Shown piece after piece: positions 28,524 to 38,005 of a stretch of DNA of 64,000 nucleotides. A program made the position numbers and the translations under genes. How positions within the stretch are numbered: the first letter of the stretch is position 1; each line of letters opens with the position of its first letter. The notes beneath the pieces were generated by a model. That model was not told the origin of the DNA, did not search any database, and saw only the letters and a list, made by a program, of their open reading frames with translations. Origin of the DNA: DASZGI01 sp035938995 (lineage in GTDB: Bacteria; Actinomycetota; Actinomycetes; Streptomycetales; Catenulisporaceae); the NCBI RefSeq assembly GCF_035938995.1, contig NZ_DASZGI010000100.1, forward strand, positions 53,688 through 117,687, written 5' to 3'.

Positions 28524-29870
28524 TCAGGCGGGGAACTGCTGCCGACGGCGGCGGGCGTCGCGCGCCACGAGGGTCCCGGCGAGCGCGACGATCACGAAGA
28601 GCAGCGAACCGGCGAGCGCGATGTAAGCGCCCTTGCGCTGGTTGACCACGCTCGGGGAGGGCGGCGCCGCGACGACGGGCGCCATCGCCGCACCGGACAG
28701 CCGCGGCGCCGCGGAGGCCGGGCCGTCCGCGCCCGGGCCGGCTCCGAAAAGCCCGATCAGATGCGTCGGATCGGCCTTGAGCGCGTCCAGCACGTTGACC
28801 TCGCCCCAGCCGGCCGACTTGGTCCAGGACCCGTGGCCGGACGCGGTGGATTCGAGCACTTTCATGAGCGTCGCCGGGGTCCACCGCGGGTGCTTCTGGA
28901 GCAGCAGCGCGGCGAGTCCGGACACGTACGGGGCGGCGAAGCTCGTGCCCGAGTCGACCATGATGCGGCCGTCCGGGAACAACGCGCCGACGCCCACGCC
29001 GGGTGCGGCGACGCCGACGTAGGATCCGGTCTCGGACCAGCTCGGCACGTTTCCGTCCTGGTCGGCCGCACCGACCGAGAGCACGTACGGGGCATAGGCG
29101 GCGGGGTACATGACCGGGTCGATTCCGCACGACGAGTTCGTCGCCGGGTCGGTGTCCTCGGAATCGCCGTAGTTCCCGGCCGAGGTGACGACCAACGCGC
29201 CGTGCTGATACGCGTAGAGGACTGCGGCCTGGAGGTTCGCGTTGGGCGTGCAGCCGTCCTGGGAGACGTTGATGACCCGCGCGCCCGCGTTCACCGCCGT
29301 CTTGACCGCGCTCGCCAGGGTGTCCTCGTCGTTGCCGGCCGGGACGTTGCAGCCGGCCTCCCGGTAGATCAGGAGTTTGGCACCCGGCGCGACGCCCGTC
29401 ATTCCGTTGCCCGGCGCCGGGCGCGCCGCGATTATCGAGGCGACCATCGTGCCGTGGCCGTCCGAGTCGGTCCGGTAGTTGCCCCCGCTGCCGGAGAAGT
29501 CCTGACCGCCGGTGATCGCGCCGGCCAGTTGCGGATCGGCCGCGTTCGCTCCCGTGTCGATGACGGCGACGCTGATCCCGGCCCCGGTCGCTGCCTGCGG
29601 ACCGGAGACGAGCTGCGCGCCGCCGGCATTCGCGATCTCCCATGGTGTCGCGGTCTGGTCCGACGCCGCCGTGATGCTCGTGTTCGAGGTCGTGCAGGAC
29701 GAGGAGTCGGCGAGCCGGGTGCCGCCGCCAGCCGGGCCGTGGTGAGGAGTGCCGAAGGGGCCGAATACGCCGCCGGAGAATTGCACGGTGAGGGCGGCGA
29801 CCGCGAGCGCCGCGGTGATTAGCGCGCCTGACCGCAAGCCTGCGACCTTCCGCGAACCTGTCACCGTCAT
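28524..29870 (-). CDS. mycP: Type VII secretion-associated serine protease mycosin
   Basis: A 448-residue subtilisin-family mycosin, a membrane-anchored protease that stabilises ESX complexes and cleaves substrates. The N-terminal segment 12-34 is a signal peptide, and the C-terminal segment before the basic tail RDARRRRQQ is a membrane anchor. The catalytic triad is Asp105 in AVIDTG, His139 in DGHGT and Ser310 in SGTSFAAP. ATG 29870 is chosen for its GGGAGG box. A GTG at 29957 that touches the eccB stop is an alternative and would add 29 residues. It is downstream of eccB on the same strand and convergent with eccC. Confidence 0.92.
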   Translation of the reverse strand: MTVTGSRKVAGLRSGALITAALAVAALTVQFSGGVFGPFGTPHHGPAGGGTRLADSSSCTTSNTSITAASDQTATPWEIANAGGAQLVSGPQAATGAGISVAVIDTGANAADPQLAGAITGGQDFSGSGGNYRTDSDGHGTMVASIIAARPAPGNGMTGVAPGAKLLIYREAGCNVPAGNDEDTLASAVKTAVNAGARVINVSQDGCTPNANLQAAVLYAYQHGALVVTSAGNYGDSEDTDPATNSSCGIDPVMYPAAYAPYVLSVGAADQDGNVPSWSETGSYVGVAAPGVGVGALFPDGRIMVDSGTSFAAPYVSGLAALLLQKHPRWTPATLMKVLESTASGHGSWTKSAGWGEVNVLDALKADPTHLIGLFGAGPGADGPASAAPRLSGAAMAPVVAAPPSPSVVNQRKGAYIALAGSLLFVIVALAGTLVARDARRRRQQFPA

Positions 29871-29909
29871 CGTGTCGCCTCCCTTCCCCGTTCCTCCGCG
29901 CACTGTGTT

Positions 29910-29942
29910 CGAATTCAACACCGTGCCCGAATTCAACACCGC
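29910..29942. repeat. Two direct 14-bp repeats upstream of mycP
   Basis: CGAATTCAACACCG occurs at 29910-29923 and again at 29929-29942, a 19-bp period. It lies in the 83-bp gap between the eccB stop and the preferred mycP start. The first copy, with the preceding bases, forms a GTGTT..AACAC dyad around an EcoRI-like core. It may be a binding site or a small duplication. Confidence 0.6.
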
Positions 29943-29953
29943 GTACAGCTCAC

Positions 29954-31504
29954 TCACTGCCCCGGCAGCTGCGGCGTCTCGCCTGCCTTGATCGGGTCGA
30001 GCACCGGCCCGGTCTGGATCAGCTGGACCCAGCTCTGCGGCACCGCTTGCACTGCGACGTTCGTGTACTGGAGCTGCCCGGCAGCAGAGGTCTTCGTCTG
30101 CTTGCCGTCCGCGCCGGTGATCTGCTCCTCGCCGGCCAGCGGGTAGCTCGTCCCCGTGTCAGGCACCAGATAGACCGCGCCGGAGTCAGCGCTCTGTCCA
30201 CCCGACACCGCTCTCGCGAGGATGGCGTGGCCGGGCTTGACGTAGACCACGTCGGCCAGCGAGCCGCCCGCCAACGCGCCGCCTGACTGCGCGAGACCGG
30301 CGCCGGACGCGAGCGGGTGCGGCAGGTCCGAGCCGTAGTAGAGGGAGAGGGAGGGGTTGCCCGAGGTGTCGAACTTGCCACCGGTGAACCCGGCGCAGAA
30401 CACGCTGACGTTCGGCTGCTTACCGTCGTAGTCGATCGGCAGGACCGTCTTCTGCGGCCAGTCCGGGCCCGCGCCGATCAGGTCGCTCGGGGCGGCCACC
30501 TCGTCCTTCGAACCGGCCAGGCTGGCCTGCGACGGACTGATCGACATCTGCTTGATCCCGTGCAGCGCCAACTGCGGACCGAAGGTATAGAGCTTGTAGA
30601 CCAGCGGGCTCACCGAGACCAGGCCGTTCTCGGTCTCGATGTAGTTGGACTGCACCCCGTTCGCGTCGGTCACCTGGCCATAGTCGCCGACCCGGGCGCC
30701 CGGCTGGTTCTGCAGGCTCGCCGGCAGCGGATCGCCGAGCCCTGCGACCGTGGGGAAGGTGATCCGGGTGCCCGGCTGGAAGGCGCTGAGCCACGTCGAC
30801 GACACCCACGGGCCCTGCGGCGCGCCGGGGCTCACCGGCGTGCCCGTCAGCGCGTTGAGAGGTCCGTTGTCCGAGACGACGGGATATTCGTAGTCGCCGA
30901 CGATCAGATAGTTCCCGTTCTGCGAATCGTGCACGACGAACCCGCTGACGCCCGAGACCAACGAGTCCCCGCCGGCGCCGTATCCGATCTCGAGCACCGT
31001 GCGCCCGCCGGCCTGCGTCGGGTCGGCAGGGTTCTTCGCCTGCACGCACAGCGACCACTGCGTCAGGTCGACGTTCGAGGCCGTCGGCACGTCCGGCGGC
31101 GCCGCGAGGATGCCGAAGGGCGCGCCGATCGTCTCCGACGTGCCGTGGATGACGTTGTCCGGCACGTCGTACTTCTTGAAGTTGCCGCCCAGGATGAGCT
31201 TCGCGGAGGTGATGTTCACCACCGGATGCAGTTCTTTGTCCTGGGCCGAGTAGATGTACGAGGCGCCCGAGGTGCTGTCGACCGCGAGGCCGTTCTGCCA
31301 GCCGCTCGGCGCCGACGGCTTGAACACGCCCAGCACGACGACGGCGGCGACCGCGATGGCGCTGAGGATCGCCGAGGTGAAGAAGGTCTTGACCGGGCGG
31401 GGAGCGGCTTCGTCGCTTCCGGTGGGCGAGGGGGCCACCAGGTTCGACACCATCCTGCGCCGCGCGAACACGAACGCGTCGAGTTGGTCTTTCCGCGTCG
31501 CCAC
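29954..31504 (-). CDS. eccB: Type VII secretion protein EccB
   Basis: A 516-residue EccB, a core component of the ESX membrane complex. The cytoplasmic N-terminus (TRKDQLDAFVFARRRMVSNLV) is the family hallmark, followed by one membrane segment (about 40-62) and a large extracytoplasmic domain of Val/Gly/Ser-rich repeats typical of EccB. The GTG start at 31504 has GAGGG about 9 bases upstream; the open frame to 31597 is not EccB-like. It is followed by mycP on the same strand and divergent from eccE across 359 bp. Confidence 0.93.
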   Translation of the reverse strand: MATRKDQLDAFVFARRRMVSNLVAPSPTGSDEAAPRPVKTFFTSAILSAIAVAAVVVLGVFKPSAPSGWQNGLAVDSTSGASYIYSAQDKELHPVVNITSAKLILGGNFKKYDVPDNVIHGTSETIGAPFGILAAPPDVPTASNVDLTQWSLCVQAKNPADPTQAGGRTVLEIGYGAGGDSLVSGVSGFVVHDSQNGNYLIVGDYEYPVVSDNGPLNALTGTPVSPGAPQGPWVSSTWLSAFQPGTRITFPTVAGLGDPLPASLQNQPGARVGDYGQVTDANGVQSNYIETENGLVSVSPLVYKLYTFGPQLALHGIKQMSISPSQASLAGSKDEVAAPSDLIGAGPDWPQKTVLPIDYDGKQPNVSVFCAGFTGGKFDTSGNPSLSLYYGSDLPHPLASGAGLAQSGGALAGGSLADVVYVKPGHAILARAVSGGQSADSGAVYLVPDTGTSYPLAGEEQITGADGKQTKTSAAGQLQYTNVAVQAVPQSWVQLIQTGPVLDPIKAGETPQLPGQ

Positions 31505-31863
31505 TGCTCTGCCCTCGCCCCCATGATGACGGCTGGTGCCGTTACTGCCGTTTTCATACCGTCCGTGCGCGGTGGGTTCGGCCCCGCTGCGTACCACCGC
31601 TGTGTATCACAGGGTACGGCGGACCACACGGTACCCTGTTCGACCGGACCGCTTCACGCTCTGGTCCGGCGGCTCCCGGCGGCTGATGGAGTTCGTCGCC
31701 GCCGGGGAAGTACGGTATCGAAGGAACCGCCGGTCAGGTAGGTTCGGTGGCAGTTCACGTAGCAGCGTATCCACGGGTGCGGCGGCCACGGGGGCGTCTT
31801 CAGGCCGGGGTCGTCCCGGCCGGTTGATCCCGGCCGACTCAATATGGGCAGGCGCGAGGGGCG
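31505..31863. promoter_or_regulatory. 359-bp divergent eccB/eccE region with a dyad
   Basis: An 8-bp inverted repeat CAGGGTAC (31610-31617) and GTACCCTG (31631-31638) encloses 13 bases. Further right, around 31700-31780, several GTA-containing words occur (AAGTACGGTATCGAAGG, CACGTAGCAGCGTATCC). Both genes need promoters here, but I cannot fix -10/-35 boxes. No ORF with a family resemblance was found. Confidence 0.45.
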
Positions 31864-33180
31864 ATGGCGAACGCGGCGACGACTACTCGGACGCCCGGCC
31901 AGGACGGGCCGGGGCGGAACCGGTCGAGACGGGGTGGGACGCGCGCGCAGGCGGGGGCCGGTGCGCGGCCCGCGCCGCAGGGCGGCGGTCCCGTGCGCGC
32001 GGACGCGGGGTTCCAGCCGCGGCCCGGCCGGATCGGCCGGATCCAGGTGGTGCGGGTGGTGCTGCTCGAGGCGGCGGCCGCGCTGATCCTCGCCCCGCTG
32101 CTCACCAAGCACACGGTGTGGATCGCCGTCACGGCCCCGATCGCGGCGCTGTGCGTCGTCGGGGCGCTGGCCGGCGGCGGCCGCTCGTTCGGCCAGTCGT
32201 CGCTGGTGCGCGGCGAGTTCCGCGAGCGTCGGGCCCGGCGCGGCGTGGACGCCGGTGGGGAGGCGGCGATCGCCCCGCTGCGCGAGACCTTCCCGGCTCT
32301 GCGCACGGCCAGCGTCAGCACCCGTAACGGCGACCCGGTCGGGATGATCGGCGACGGCACGTTCCTGACAGCCGTGGTGCGAGTCGCGGCACGCACCGAG
32401 CCGCTGCGTGCACCGCGCACCGCGCAGCCGCTGCCGCTCGGCGTGGTGGCGGGCGTGCTATCCGACGACCGGCTCGAGGCATCTTGCATTCAAATCGTCA
32501 CGCACACCCAGCCCGCCCCGGCGCCCTACTTGCCGCCGCACGCGCTGGCTGTGCGCTCGTACCAGACCGTTGCCGAAGACGTCCCGGCGCAGCGCACCAC
32601 GTGGATCGCGGTGCGCTTGGACCCGCAGGAGGCCGCGGGGGCCATCGAGGCGCGCGGCGGAGGAGCCATCGGCGCGCAGCGCACGCTGCTCACGGCGGTT
32701 CAGCGGGTGGCGAGCGACCTGGAGGGCGCGGGCTTCGACGCGACGCTGCTCAGCGAACCCGAGCTGATCACCGCGCTCGGGACGGCGTGCTCGGTCGGCG
32801 CGGCGCCGAGGGTGGCGGGCGCGGTGCGGAGGACCGAGGAATCGCGGCGGACGTGGCGGTGCGACGACCGCTGGCACACCTCGTACTGGGTGGACAAGCT
32901 CCCCGAGCTGGGCGCCGACACGACGCCGAACCTCGTCGCCGCGATGACGAGCGTGCCGACCCTGGCCACCGCGCTCGCGGTCACAGCCACCCGCGGCACC
33001 GGCGGCTCAGTCGGCTTCAGCATGCACGTACGGGTCGCCGCGCGCTCCGAGGCGCAGTTGGTCGAGGCGGCCAAGACGCTGGAGCAGCGGGCGGCAAAGG
33101 CCGGAGCCGGACTCAGCCGGCTCGACGGCGAGCAGCTGCCGGGTCTGATCGCGACGATTCCGCTGGGAGGCGAGGCATGA
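31864..33180 (+). CDS. eccE: Type VII secretion protein EccE
   Basis: A 438-residue EccE, a peripheral subunit of the ESX membrane complex. A disordered basic N-terminus (to about 55) is followed by two close membrane segments (about 60-105: VRVVLLEAAAALILAPLL and WIAVTAPIAALCVVGALAG). A cytoplasmic-type mixed domain comes next, where AQRTTWIAVRLDPQEA and SRRTWRCDDRWHTSYWV are the recognisable stretches. GAGGGG lies just upstream of the ATG. The stop overlaps the next gene by four bases (ATGA). Confidence 0.85.
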   Translation: MANAATTTRTPGQDGPGRNRSRRGGTRAQAGAGARPAPQGGGPVRADAGFQPRPGRIGRIQVVRVVLLEAAAALILAPLLTKHTVWIAVTAPIAALCVVGALAGGGRSFGQSSLVRGEFRERRARRGVDAGGEAAIAPLRETFPALRTASVSTRNGDPVGMIGDGTFLTAVVRVAARTEPLRAPRTAQPLPLGVVAGVLSDDRLEASCIQIVTHTQPAPAPYLPPHALAVRSYQTVAEDVPAQRTTWIAVRLDPQEAAGAIEARGGGAIGAQRTLLTAVQRVASDLEGAGFDATLLSEPELITALGTACSVGAAPRVAGAVRRTEESRRTWRCDDRWHTSYWVDKLPELGADTTPNLVAAMTSVPTLATALAVTATRGTGGSVGFSMHVRVAARSEAQLVEAAKTLEQRAAKAGAGLSRLDGEQLPGLIATIPLGGEA

Positions 33181-34010
33181 GCGGCACCGGCTCGGGGGGT
33201 TACGCGCGGACGGTCGCGCCGCAGCCCCCGCACGCCCAAGCCCCGGCGGGGGGCGGGTACGAGGACGCGCAGCCGCGGGTGGTCGGCGCGGCGCGCCCGG
33301 CCCGGCACGAGGAGGTCCGCCTGCTGCCGGTGCGCGGCCCGCGCCACGAGCGGCACCTGCTGGAGGCCGCTGAACTGGACGCCCTCGCCTTTCCGGTCGG
33401 CGACGACGGTGTGGTCATCGGCACGGATCAGCAGCGGCGGCCCGCGGTGCTGGGTCTGTTCCGGCCGCGCCCGGTCGACGGCGCGCTGGTGGCCGGCTCG
33501 TATCTGGCGCAGCTGATCGCACTGCGAGCGGTCGCGACTGGGGCGCGCGTGGTGATCGAGACGGCGCGGCCGGAGCTGTGGACGTCGCTGGCGCAGAACG
33601 CGAGCGGCGGCCTCGAGGTGATCCGGCTGGTCCCGGTGCGGCGCGTGGGTCCGCTGGGGGCGACCGCGGTGTCGCCGGTGCTGTTGATCCGCGACTGCGG
33701 GGCACGGCCGCCGCGGCTGGCCGCGCCGAAGACCCCGTGGCAGACGACGTTGACGCTGCTGCCGTTCCTCGACCCGGGGTACGCGGGGCAGCTGGTCGGC
33801 ACGGACCTGGTGGCGCTGCAGCGGGTTTCACCGCAGGAAGCGCAGCTCGTGTCACGGGTGGTACGACTTAGTCCCGAGGACGTGCAGACGTTGCCGGAGC
33901 TGCCCGACGAGGTCACCTTGTGGTGCGCGCGGCACGGCCGCCAGTACGTGTACGGAACACCGACGCAGCTCGAAGTGGGACTGCTCGGAACACCCCGCCG
34001 GATGGACTGA
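33177..34010 (+). CDS. Unknown 277-residue protein coupled to eccE
   Basis: I do not recognise this protein. The N-terminal 55 residues are Pro/Gly/Ala-rich and probably disordered; the rest is a compact alpha/beta-like domain without membrane segments, with VDGALVAGSYLAQLIALRAVATGARVVIETARPELW and PVLLIRDCGARPPRL. It overlaps eccE by ATGA and is followed 100 bp later by the ParA-like gene, so it is very probably a type VII secretion accessory factor. The position suggests an actinobacterial ESX accessory role in the cytoplasm; no reaction can be proposed. Confidence 0.8.
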   Translation: MSGTGSGGYARTVAPQPPHAQAPAGGGYEDAQPRVVGAARPARHEEVRLLPVRGPRHERHLLEAAELDALAFPVGDDGVVIGTDQQRRPAVLGLFRPRPVDGALVAGSYLAQLIALRAVATGARVVIETARPELWTSLAQNASGGLEVIRLVPVRRVGPLGATAVSPVLLIRDCGARPPRLAAPKTPWQTTLTLLPFLDPGYAGQLVGTDLVALQRVSPQEAQLVSRVVRLSPEDVQTLPELPDEVTLWCARHGRQYVYGTPTQLEVGLLGTPRRMD

Positions 34011-34110
34011 GTTCCGGGGGCGCGGAAGATCCCGGATCAAGTGCGCATTCCATGACGGGGGTCGGCCTGACTACAGTGTTGGCCGTTAGGCGCACGTGGA
34101 GGGTAGCGGA

Positions 34111-36615
34111 GTGAGCGGCGAGCACGGCTTCGGCGACGGTTCCGAGGAAGAGGACTGGACCGGACCGGTTTACGCGGCCCCGGCTTGGTACAACCAGCCC
34201 GGGAGCTCCAGCGCGCCCGCAGATCACGAGGAGCCGCCGCCGCAGCCGGATCAATCGGCCCAGGCCGCGTCCCAGGGACAGCCGCCGCAGCCGACGTCCG
34301 GAGCCCAGTACGGCGAATCGACGTCCTCGGAGCAACCGCCTCAGTCGGTGTCGTCGGTTCAGCATGGGCAGCCGCCATCCACGGTTCAGCCGGCACCGCT
34401 GGCCCCGCCGGTCACACCTCCGTCTGCACCGCCTCCGGCACCCCCTGCGCAGTCGGGGCCGCCGTTCGTTCAGCTTCCCGGCCGGCCGGTGCAGCCTCAG
34501 CCCACGGTGCCCCCGCCCCCGCCACCACCCCTGCTGCCACCGCCTTCACCTGCGCAGGCATCACCCGCAGCTCAGCAGACAGGTCAGCCCTTGGCGCCTC
34601 CACCGCCTTCCGGCGCACCGTTTGCCCCGCCACCGCCTTCCGGCGCACCGCTTACGCCTCCGCCACCCGCAGGCGCGCCGCTCGTGCCACCGCCGCCGAT
34701 CGGGCGGCCCGCCCCTGGACCTGGCGAAGCAGAGCGTGACGCCCCCGGTCCGCACTTCGGCCAGCTCGGCGTGTCTGGCCAGACACCCCCACCCCCGGCG
34801 CCGCCCCAGTCGGCGCAGCCGCCATCGCAGCCCCAGATGGAGCGGTCCGGCTCTTGGAATGTCGCTCCGCCAGCGCCGAACGCGTGGCAAGTAGCGCCGT
34901 CAGGTCCGTCCCCGGCTATGCCGCCGACGCCACCACCAGGCCCGTCCTCAGCCACGCCGACCACACCGCCGCCTCCTCCCCCGCCGCCGGTGGCTCCGAC
35001 GGTCAACGGCTCGGCAGGCGGTCCCGTGGCTACCCAGCCGCATCCGCCTGGCCAGGCGGCAGCTCCGGGCACGCCGCCGCCAGCACTACCCTCAGCCTCG
35101 GCACCTCCGACACCACTGCCGCCGCCCCCACCCCCCGGCGTGCCCGCGTTGCCGCCTCCCACGGCCGGGCCCGTGAATCTGCCGGAGCCGGTCAGGCCTG
35201 CCCCGATCAACGTCCCGCCGCCGACCCAGATGATGCCGCGGGTGCCCGAAAACGGTGCGCCGAGCGCGCAGCCGGGGCCGCCTGCGCTTTCCCCATACGG
35301 CGCGTGGGCACCACCGCCCACGCCGCAGGGTCCTACGCCCGTACCGCCCACGCCGCAGCAGTTCCAGCCACCGCCCCAGCCGCGGGCACCGCAGCCTGGC
35401 CAACCTGCACCGGCGCCTCAGTACACCCGCCCGGGTCAGCCCGGCGCCGTACCGCCGAACCCCCCTCAGGGCTACCTGCAGCACCCGCCCAGCCAACCTG
35501 GTCCGAACCAGCCCGGTCAGCCCAATCCAAATCAGCCCGGCCAGAACCAGCCCGGCGCCCCGCAGTACGGCCCCCAGTCCGGCGCGCCCGCGCCGAACCC
35601 TTACGCGCCGCGTCCGGGTTACCCGCCCGCGAACCCGTACGCGCCGAATCCGCCCGGCATGACGGGTCCCGCGACGCCGCTCGGTTTCCAAGCCGCGCAG
35701 GACCTCACGTCCGACCGGCTGGTGCGCAAGGCCGAGCCGATCGCCCGCACCGGCTGGCGCAAGACCGTCCGGCACGCCTCCGGAGGCCTGCTCAAGCCCG
35801 CCCCGGGCAAGGCCGAGCAGCGCCGCCTCGAGCTGCTCGAGCGCGTACGCACGCCGCTGCGCGGCTGCTATCGGCTCGCGGTCATCTCACTGAAGGGCGG
35901 CGTCGGCAAGACCACGACCACCACGGCGCTCGGCGCCACGCTCTCGTGGAACCGGGGCGACCGGGTCATCGCCGTCGACGCCAACCCCGACGCCGGTACC
36001 CTCGGCCGCCGGGTGCCCCGCGAGACCGGCGCCACCATCCGCGACATGCTTCAGGCCCTGCCGGCGATCCAGAGCTACGTGGACATGCGCCGGTTCACCT
36101 CGCAGGCCCGCAGCCGACTGGAGATCCTGGCCAACGACGTCGACCCGGCCGTGTCCACCACGTTCAACGACGAGGACTACCGGCGGATCATCGAAGCACT
36201 CCAGCGCCAGTACTCGATCATCCTCACCGACTCGGGCACCGGCCTGCTCTACTCGGCCATGCGCGGCGTGCTGCAGATGGCGGACCAGCTCATCGTGGTC
36301 TCCACCCCCAGCGTGGACGGCGGCAACTCGGCCTCGACCACCCTCGACTGGCTGACCGCGCAGGGCTACCAGGATCTGGTCGCCCGCTCGATCACGGTCA
36401 TCTCCGGGGTGCGCCCGTCGGCCAAGGAGTTCGACCTGAACCAGCTGATCACCCACTTCGCCGCCCGCTGCCGCGCGGTCGTGCCGGTCCCCTTCGACCC
36501 GCACCTCGGCACCGGCGCGGAGATAGAGCTGGACATGCTGCGCCCGGCCACCGCCGATGCCTACCTGGAGCTCGCCGCGCACGTGGCGGACGCCTTCGCG
36601 GACCGCGCGCACTGA
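34111..36615 (+). CDS. EspI-like ParA/MinD-family ATPase with long proline-rich N-terminus
   Basis: An 834-residue protein. Residues about 20-525 are extremely rich in Pro, Gln, Ala and Gly, with repeats such as [19 protein letters not shown] and tandem NQPGQ units. The C-terminal third is a ParA/MinD-type ATPase with the deviant Walker A KGGVGKTT (about 595-602), [16 protein letters not shown] and [10 protein letters not shown]. This architecture resembles EspI of mycobacterial ESX-1, proposed to regulate secretion according to ATP level; that equivalence is inferred from architecture and location. The GTG at 34111 has GGAGGG seven bases upstream; a GTG at 34096 is the alternative. It is the last gene of the eccE-led transcription unit. 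Confidence 0.87.
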   Translation: MSGEHGFGDGSEEEDWTGPVYAAPAWYNQPGSSSAPADHEEPPPQPDQSAQAASQGQPPQPTSGAQYGESTSSEQPPQSVSSVQHGQPPSTVQPAPLAPPVTPPSAPPPAPPAQSGPPFVQLPGRPVQPQPTVPPPPPPPLLPPPSPAQASPAAQQTGQPLAPPPPSGAPFAPPPPSGAPLTPPPPAGAPLVPPPPIGRPAPGPGEAERDAPGPHFGQLGVSGQTPPPPAPPQSAQPPSQPQMERSGSWNVAPPAPNAWQVAPSGPSPAMPPTPPPGPSSATPTTPPPPPPPPVAPTVNGSAGGPVATQPHPPGQAAAPGTPPPALPSASAPPTPLPPPPPPGVPALPPPTAGPVNLPEPVRPAPINVPPPTQMMPRVPENGAPSAQPGPPALSPYGAWAPPPTPQGPTPVPPTPQQFQPPPQPRAPQPGQPAPAPQYTRPGQPGAVPPNPPQGYLQHPPSQPGPNQPGQPNPNQPGQNQPGAPQYGPQSGAPAPNPYAPRPGYPPANPYAPNPPGMTGPATPLGFQAAQDLTSDRLVRKAEPIARTGWRKTVRHASGGLLKPAPGKAEQRRLELLERVRTPLRGCYRLAVISLKGGVGKTTTTTALGATLSWNRGDRVIAVDANPDAGTLGRRVPRETGATIRDMLQALPAIQSYVDMRRFTSQARSRLEILANDVDPAVSTTFNDEDYRRIIEALQRQYSIILTDSGTGLLYSAMRGVLQMADQLIVVSTPSVDGGNSASTTLDWLTAQGYQDLVARSITVISGVRPSAKEFDLNQLITHFAARCRAVVPVPFDPHLGTGAEIELDMLRPATADAYLELAAHVADAFADRAH

Positions 36616-36682
36616 CTTCTCCAGCCGTCCACAACCCTATTCACCTTCGAAGGGCATGATCTGTTCGGCTACGGTGGACCGT

Positions 36683-38005
36683 ATGCAGACGCACCCGGAC
36701 GAAGCTGAATACGGCGAGGTGGTCGGGCTGCTGACCGACCTCATCCGGATCGACACCTCGAACCCGGTCAAACCGGAGCGTCCGGCGGCCGAGTACGTGG
36801 CCGAACGGCTGGCCGAAGCGGGTCTCAGCCCGCGCGTCTTCGAGTCCGAACCCGGCCGGGCCTCGGTGGTCGCCCGGTTCGAGGGCTCCGACCCGTCCGC
36901 CGACGCGTTGCTGCTGCACGGCCACCTCGACGTGGTCCCGGCCGAACCGGCCGACTGGTCCGTGCACCCGTTCGCCGGAGAGGTCAGGGACGGTCTGGTC
37001 TGGGGCCGCGGCACGGTCGACATGAAGAACATGGACGCCATGACGCTCGCCGTGGTGCGCCGGATGGCCCGCGAGGGCTGCCGTCCGCGCCGGGATCTGG
37101 TGCTCGCCTTCCTGGCCGACGAGGAGGCCGGCGGGAGCCAGGGGGCGAAGTTCCTGGCCGCGAAGCATCCGGACCTGTTCGAGGGCTGCACCGAGGCGAT
37201 CAGCGAGGTCGGCGGCTACTCCTACGAGGTCTCCCCGGAGCTGCGCCTCTACCTGATCGAGACCGCGCAGAAGGGCCTGGCCTGGATGCGCCTGACCGCG
37301 CGCGGGCGAGCCGGGCACGGCTCGATGATGAACGACGAGAACGCGGTCACCGCGCTGGCCGCCGCGGTCGCCAGGATCGGGACGCATCGGTTCCCGACCA
37401 CGCTGATCCCGACCGTCCGCGACTTCCTCGCCGAGGTCTGCGACGCGCTCGGGGTGCCGTTCGACCCGGCGGACCCACAGGCGGCGGTGGACCGGCTCGG
37501 CCCGCTGGCCCGCTTCATCGGCGCGACCCTGCGGCACACCGCCAACCCGACGATGCTCGAGGCCGGATACAAGTCCAACGTGATCCCGGAGCGGGCCGCC
37601 GCGGTGGTCGACGGCCGGTTCCTGCCCGGCGGCGAGGCGGAGTTCCTGGCCGCGATCGACGAGCTGGCCGGCCCCGGGATCATCCGGGAGAACATCCACC
37701 TCGACCGCTCCGTCGAGGCGCCGTTCGACGCCCCGATCGTCGAGGCGATGCTGGCCAGCCTGCGCGCCGAGGACCCGGCCGCGCGCACCGTGCCGTACTG
37801 CCTGTCGGCGGGCACCGACAACAAGACCTTCGCCTCCCTCGACGTGTCCGGGAAGGGCGGCATGCGCGGCTACGGTTTCGTGCCGCTGCGGCTCACCCCG
37901 GACCTGGATTTCGCGGCCATGTTCCACGGGGTGGACGAGCGGGTCCCGATCTCAGCCCTCGACTTCGGCTGCCGGGTGCTGGACCGCTTCCTCGCGCTGG
38001 CCTGA
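36683..38005 (+). CDS. M20 family metallopeptidase
   Basis: A 440-residue M20 zinc peptidase or amidohydrolase (ArgE/DapE/carboxypeptidase G2 relatives). Metal and catalytic motifs: HGHLDVVP, GRGTVDMKNMDAM, the catalytic glutamate in DEEAGGSQGA, and the dimerisation-domain segment ARGRAGHGSMMNDENAV. Start ATG 36683 is the first that gives a family-like N-terminus; the longer frame overlaps the preceding gene. The 3' end overlaps the convergent membrane protein gene by 54 bp. Substrate unknown. Confidence 0.92.
   Translation: MQTHPDEAEYGEVVGLLTDLIRIDTSNPVKPERPAAEYVAERLAEAGLSPRVFESEPGRASVVARFEGSDPSADALLLHGHLDVVPAEPADWSVHPFAGEVRDGLVWGRGTVDMKNMDAMTLAVVRRMAREGCRPRRDLVLAFLADEEAGGSQGAKFLAAKHPDLFEGCTEAISEVGGYSYEVSPELRLYLIETAQKGLAWMRLTARGRAGHGSMMNDENAVTALAAAVARIGTHRFPTTLIPTVRDFLAEVCDALGVPFDPADPQAAVDRLGPLARFIGATLRHTANPTMLEAGYKSNVIPERAAAVVDGRFLPGGEAEFLAAIDELAGPGIIRENIHLDRSVEAPFDAPIVEAMLASLRAEDPAARTVPYCLSAGTDNKTFASLDVSGKGGMRGYGFVPLRLTPDLDFAAMFHGVDERVPISALDFGCRVLDRFLALA

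Noticed and set aside
22710..36615. WXG100 (EsxA/EsxB) genes inside the secretion locus
   Set aside because: No ORF of about 100 residues with a central WXG motif was found in any of the gaps; the gaps of 166-359 bp are too short or lack suitable frames.
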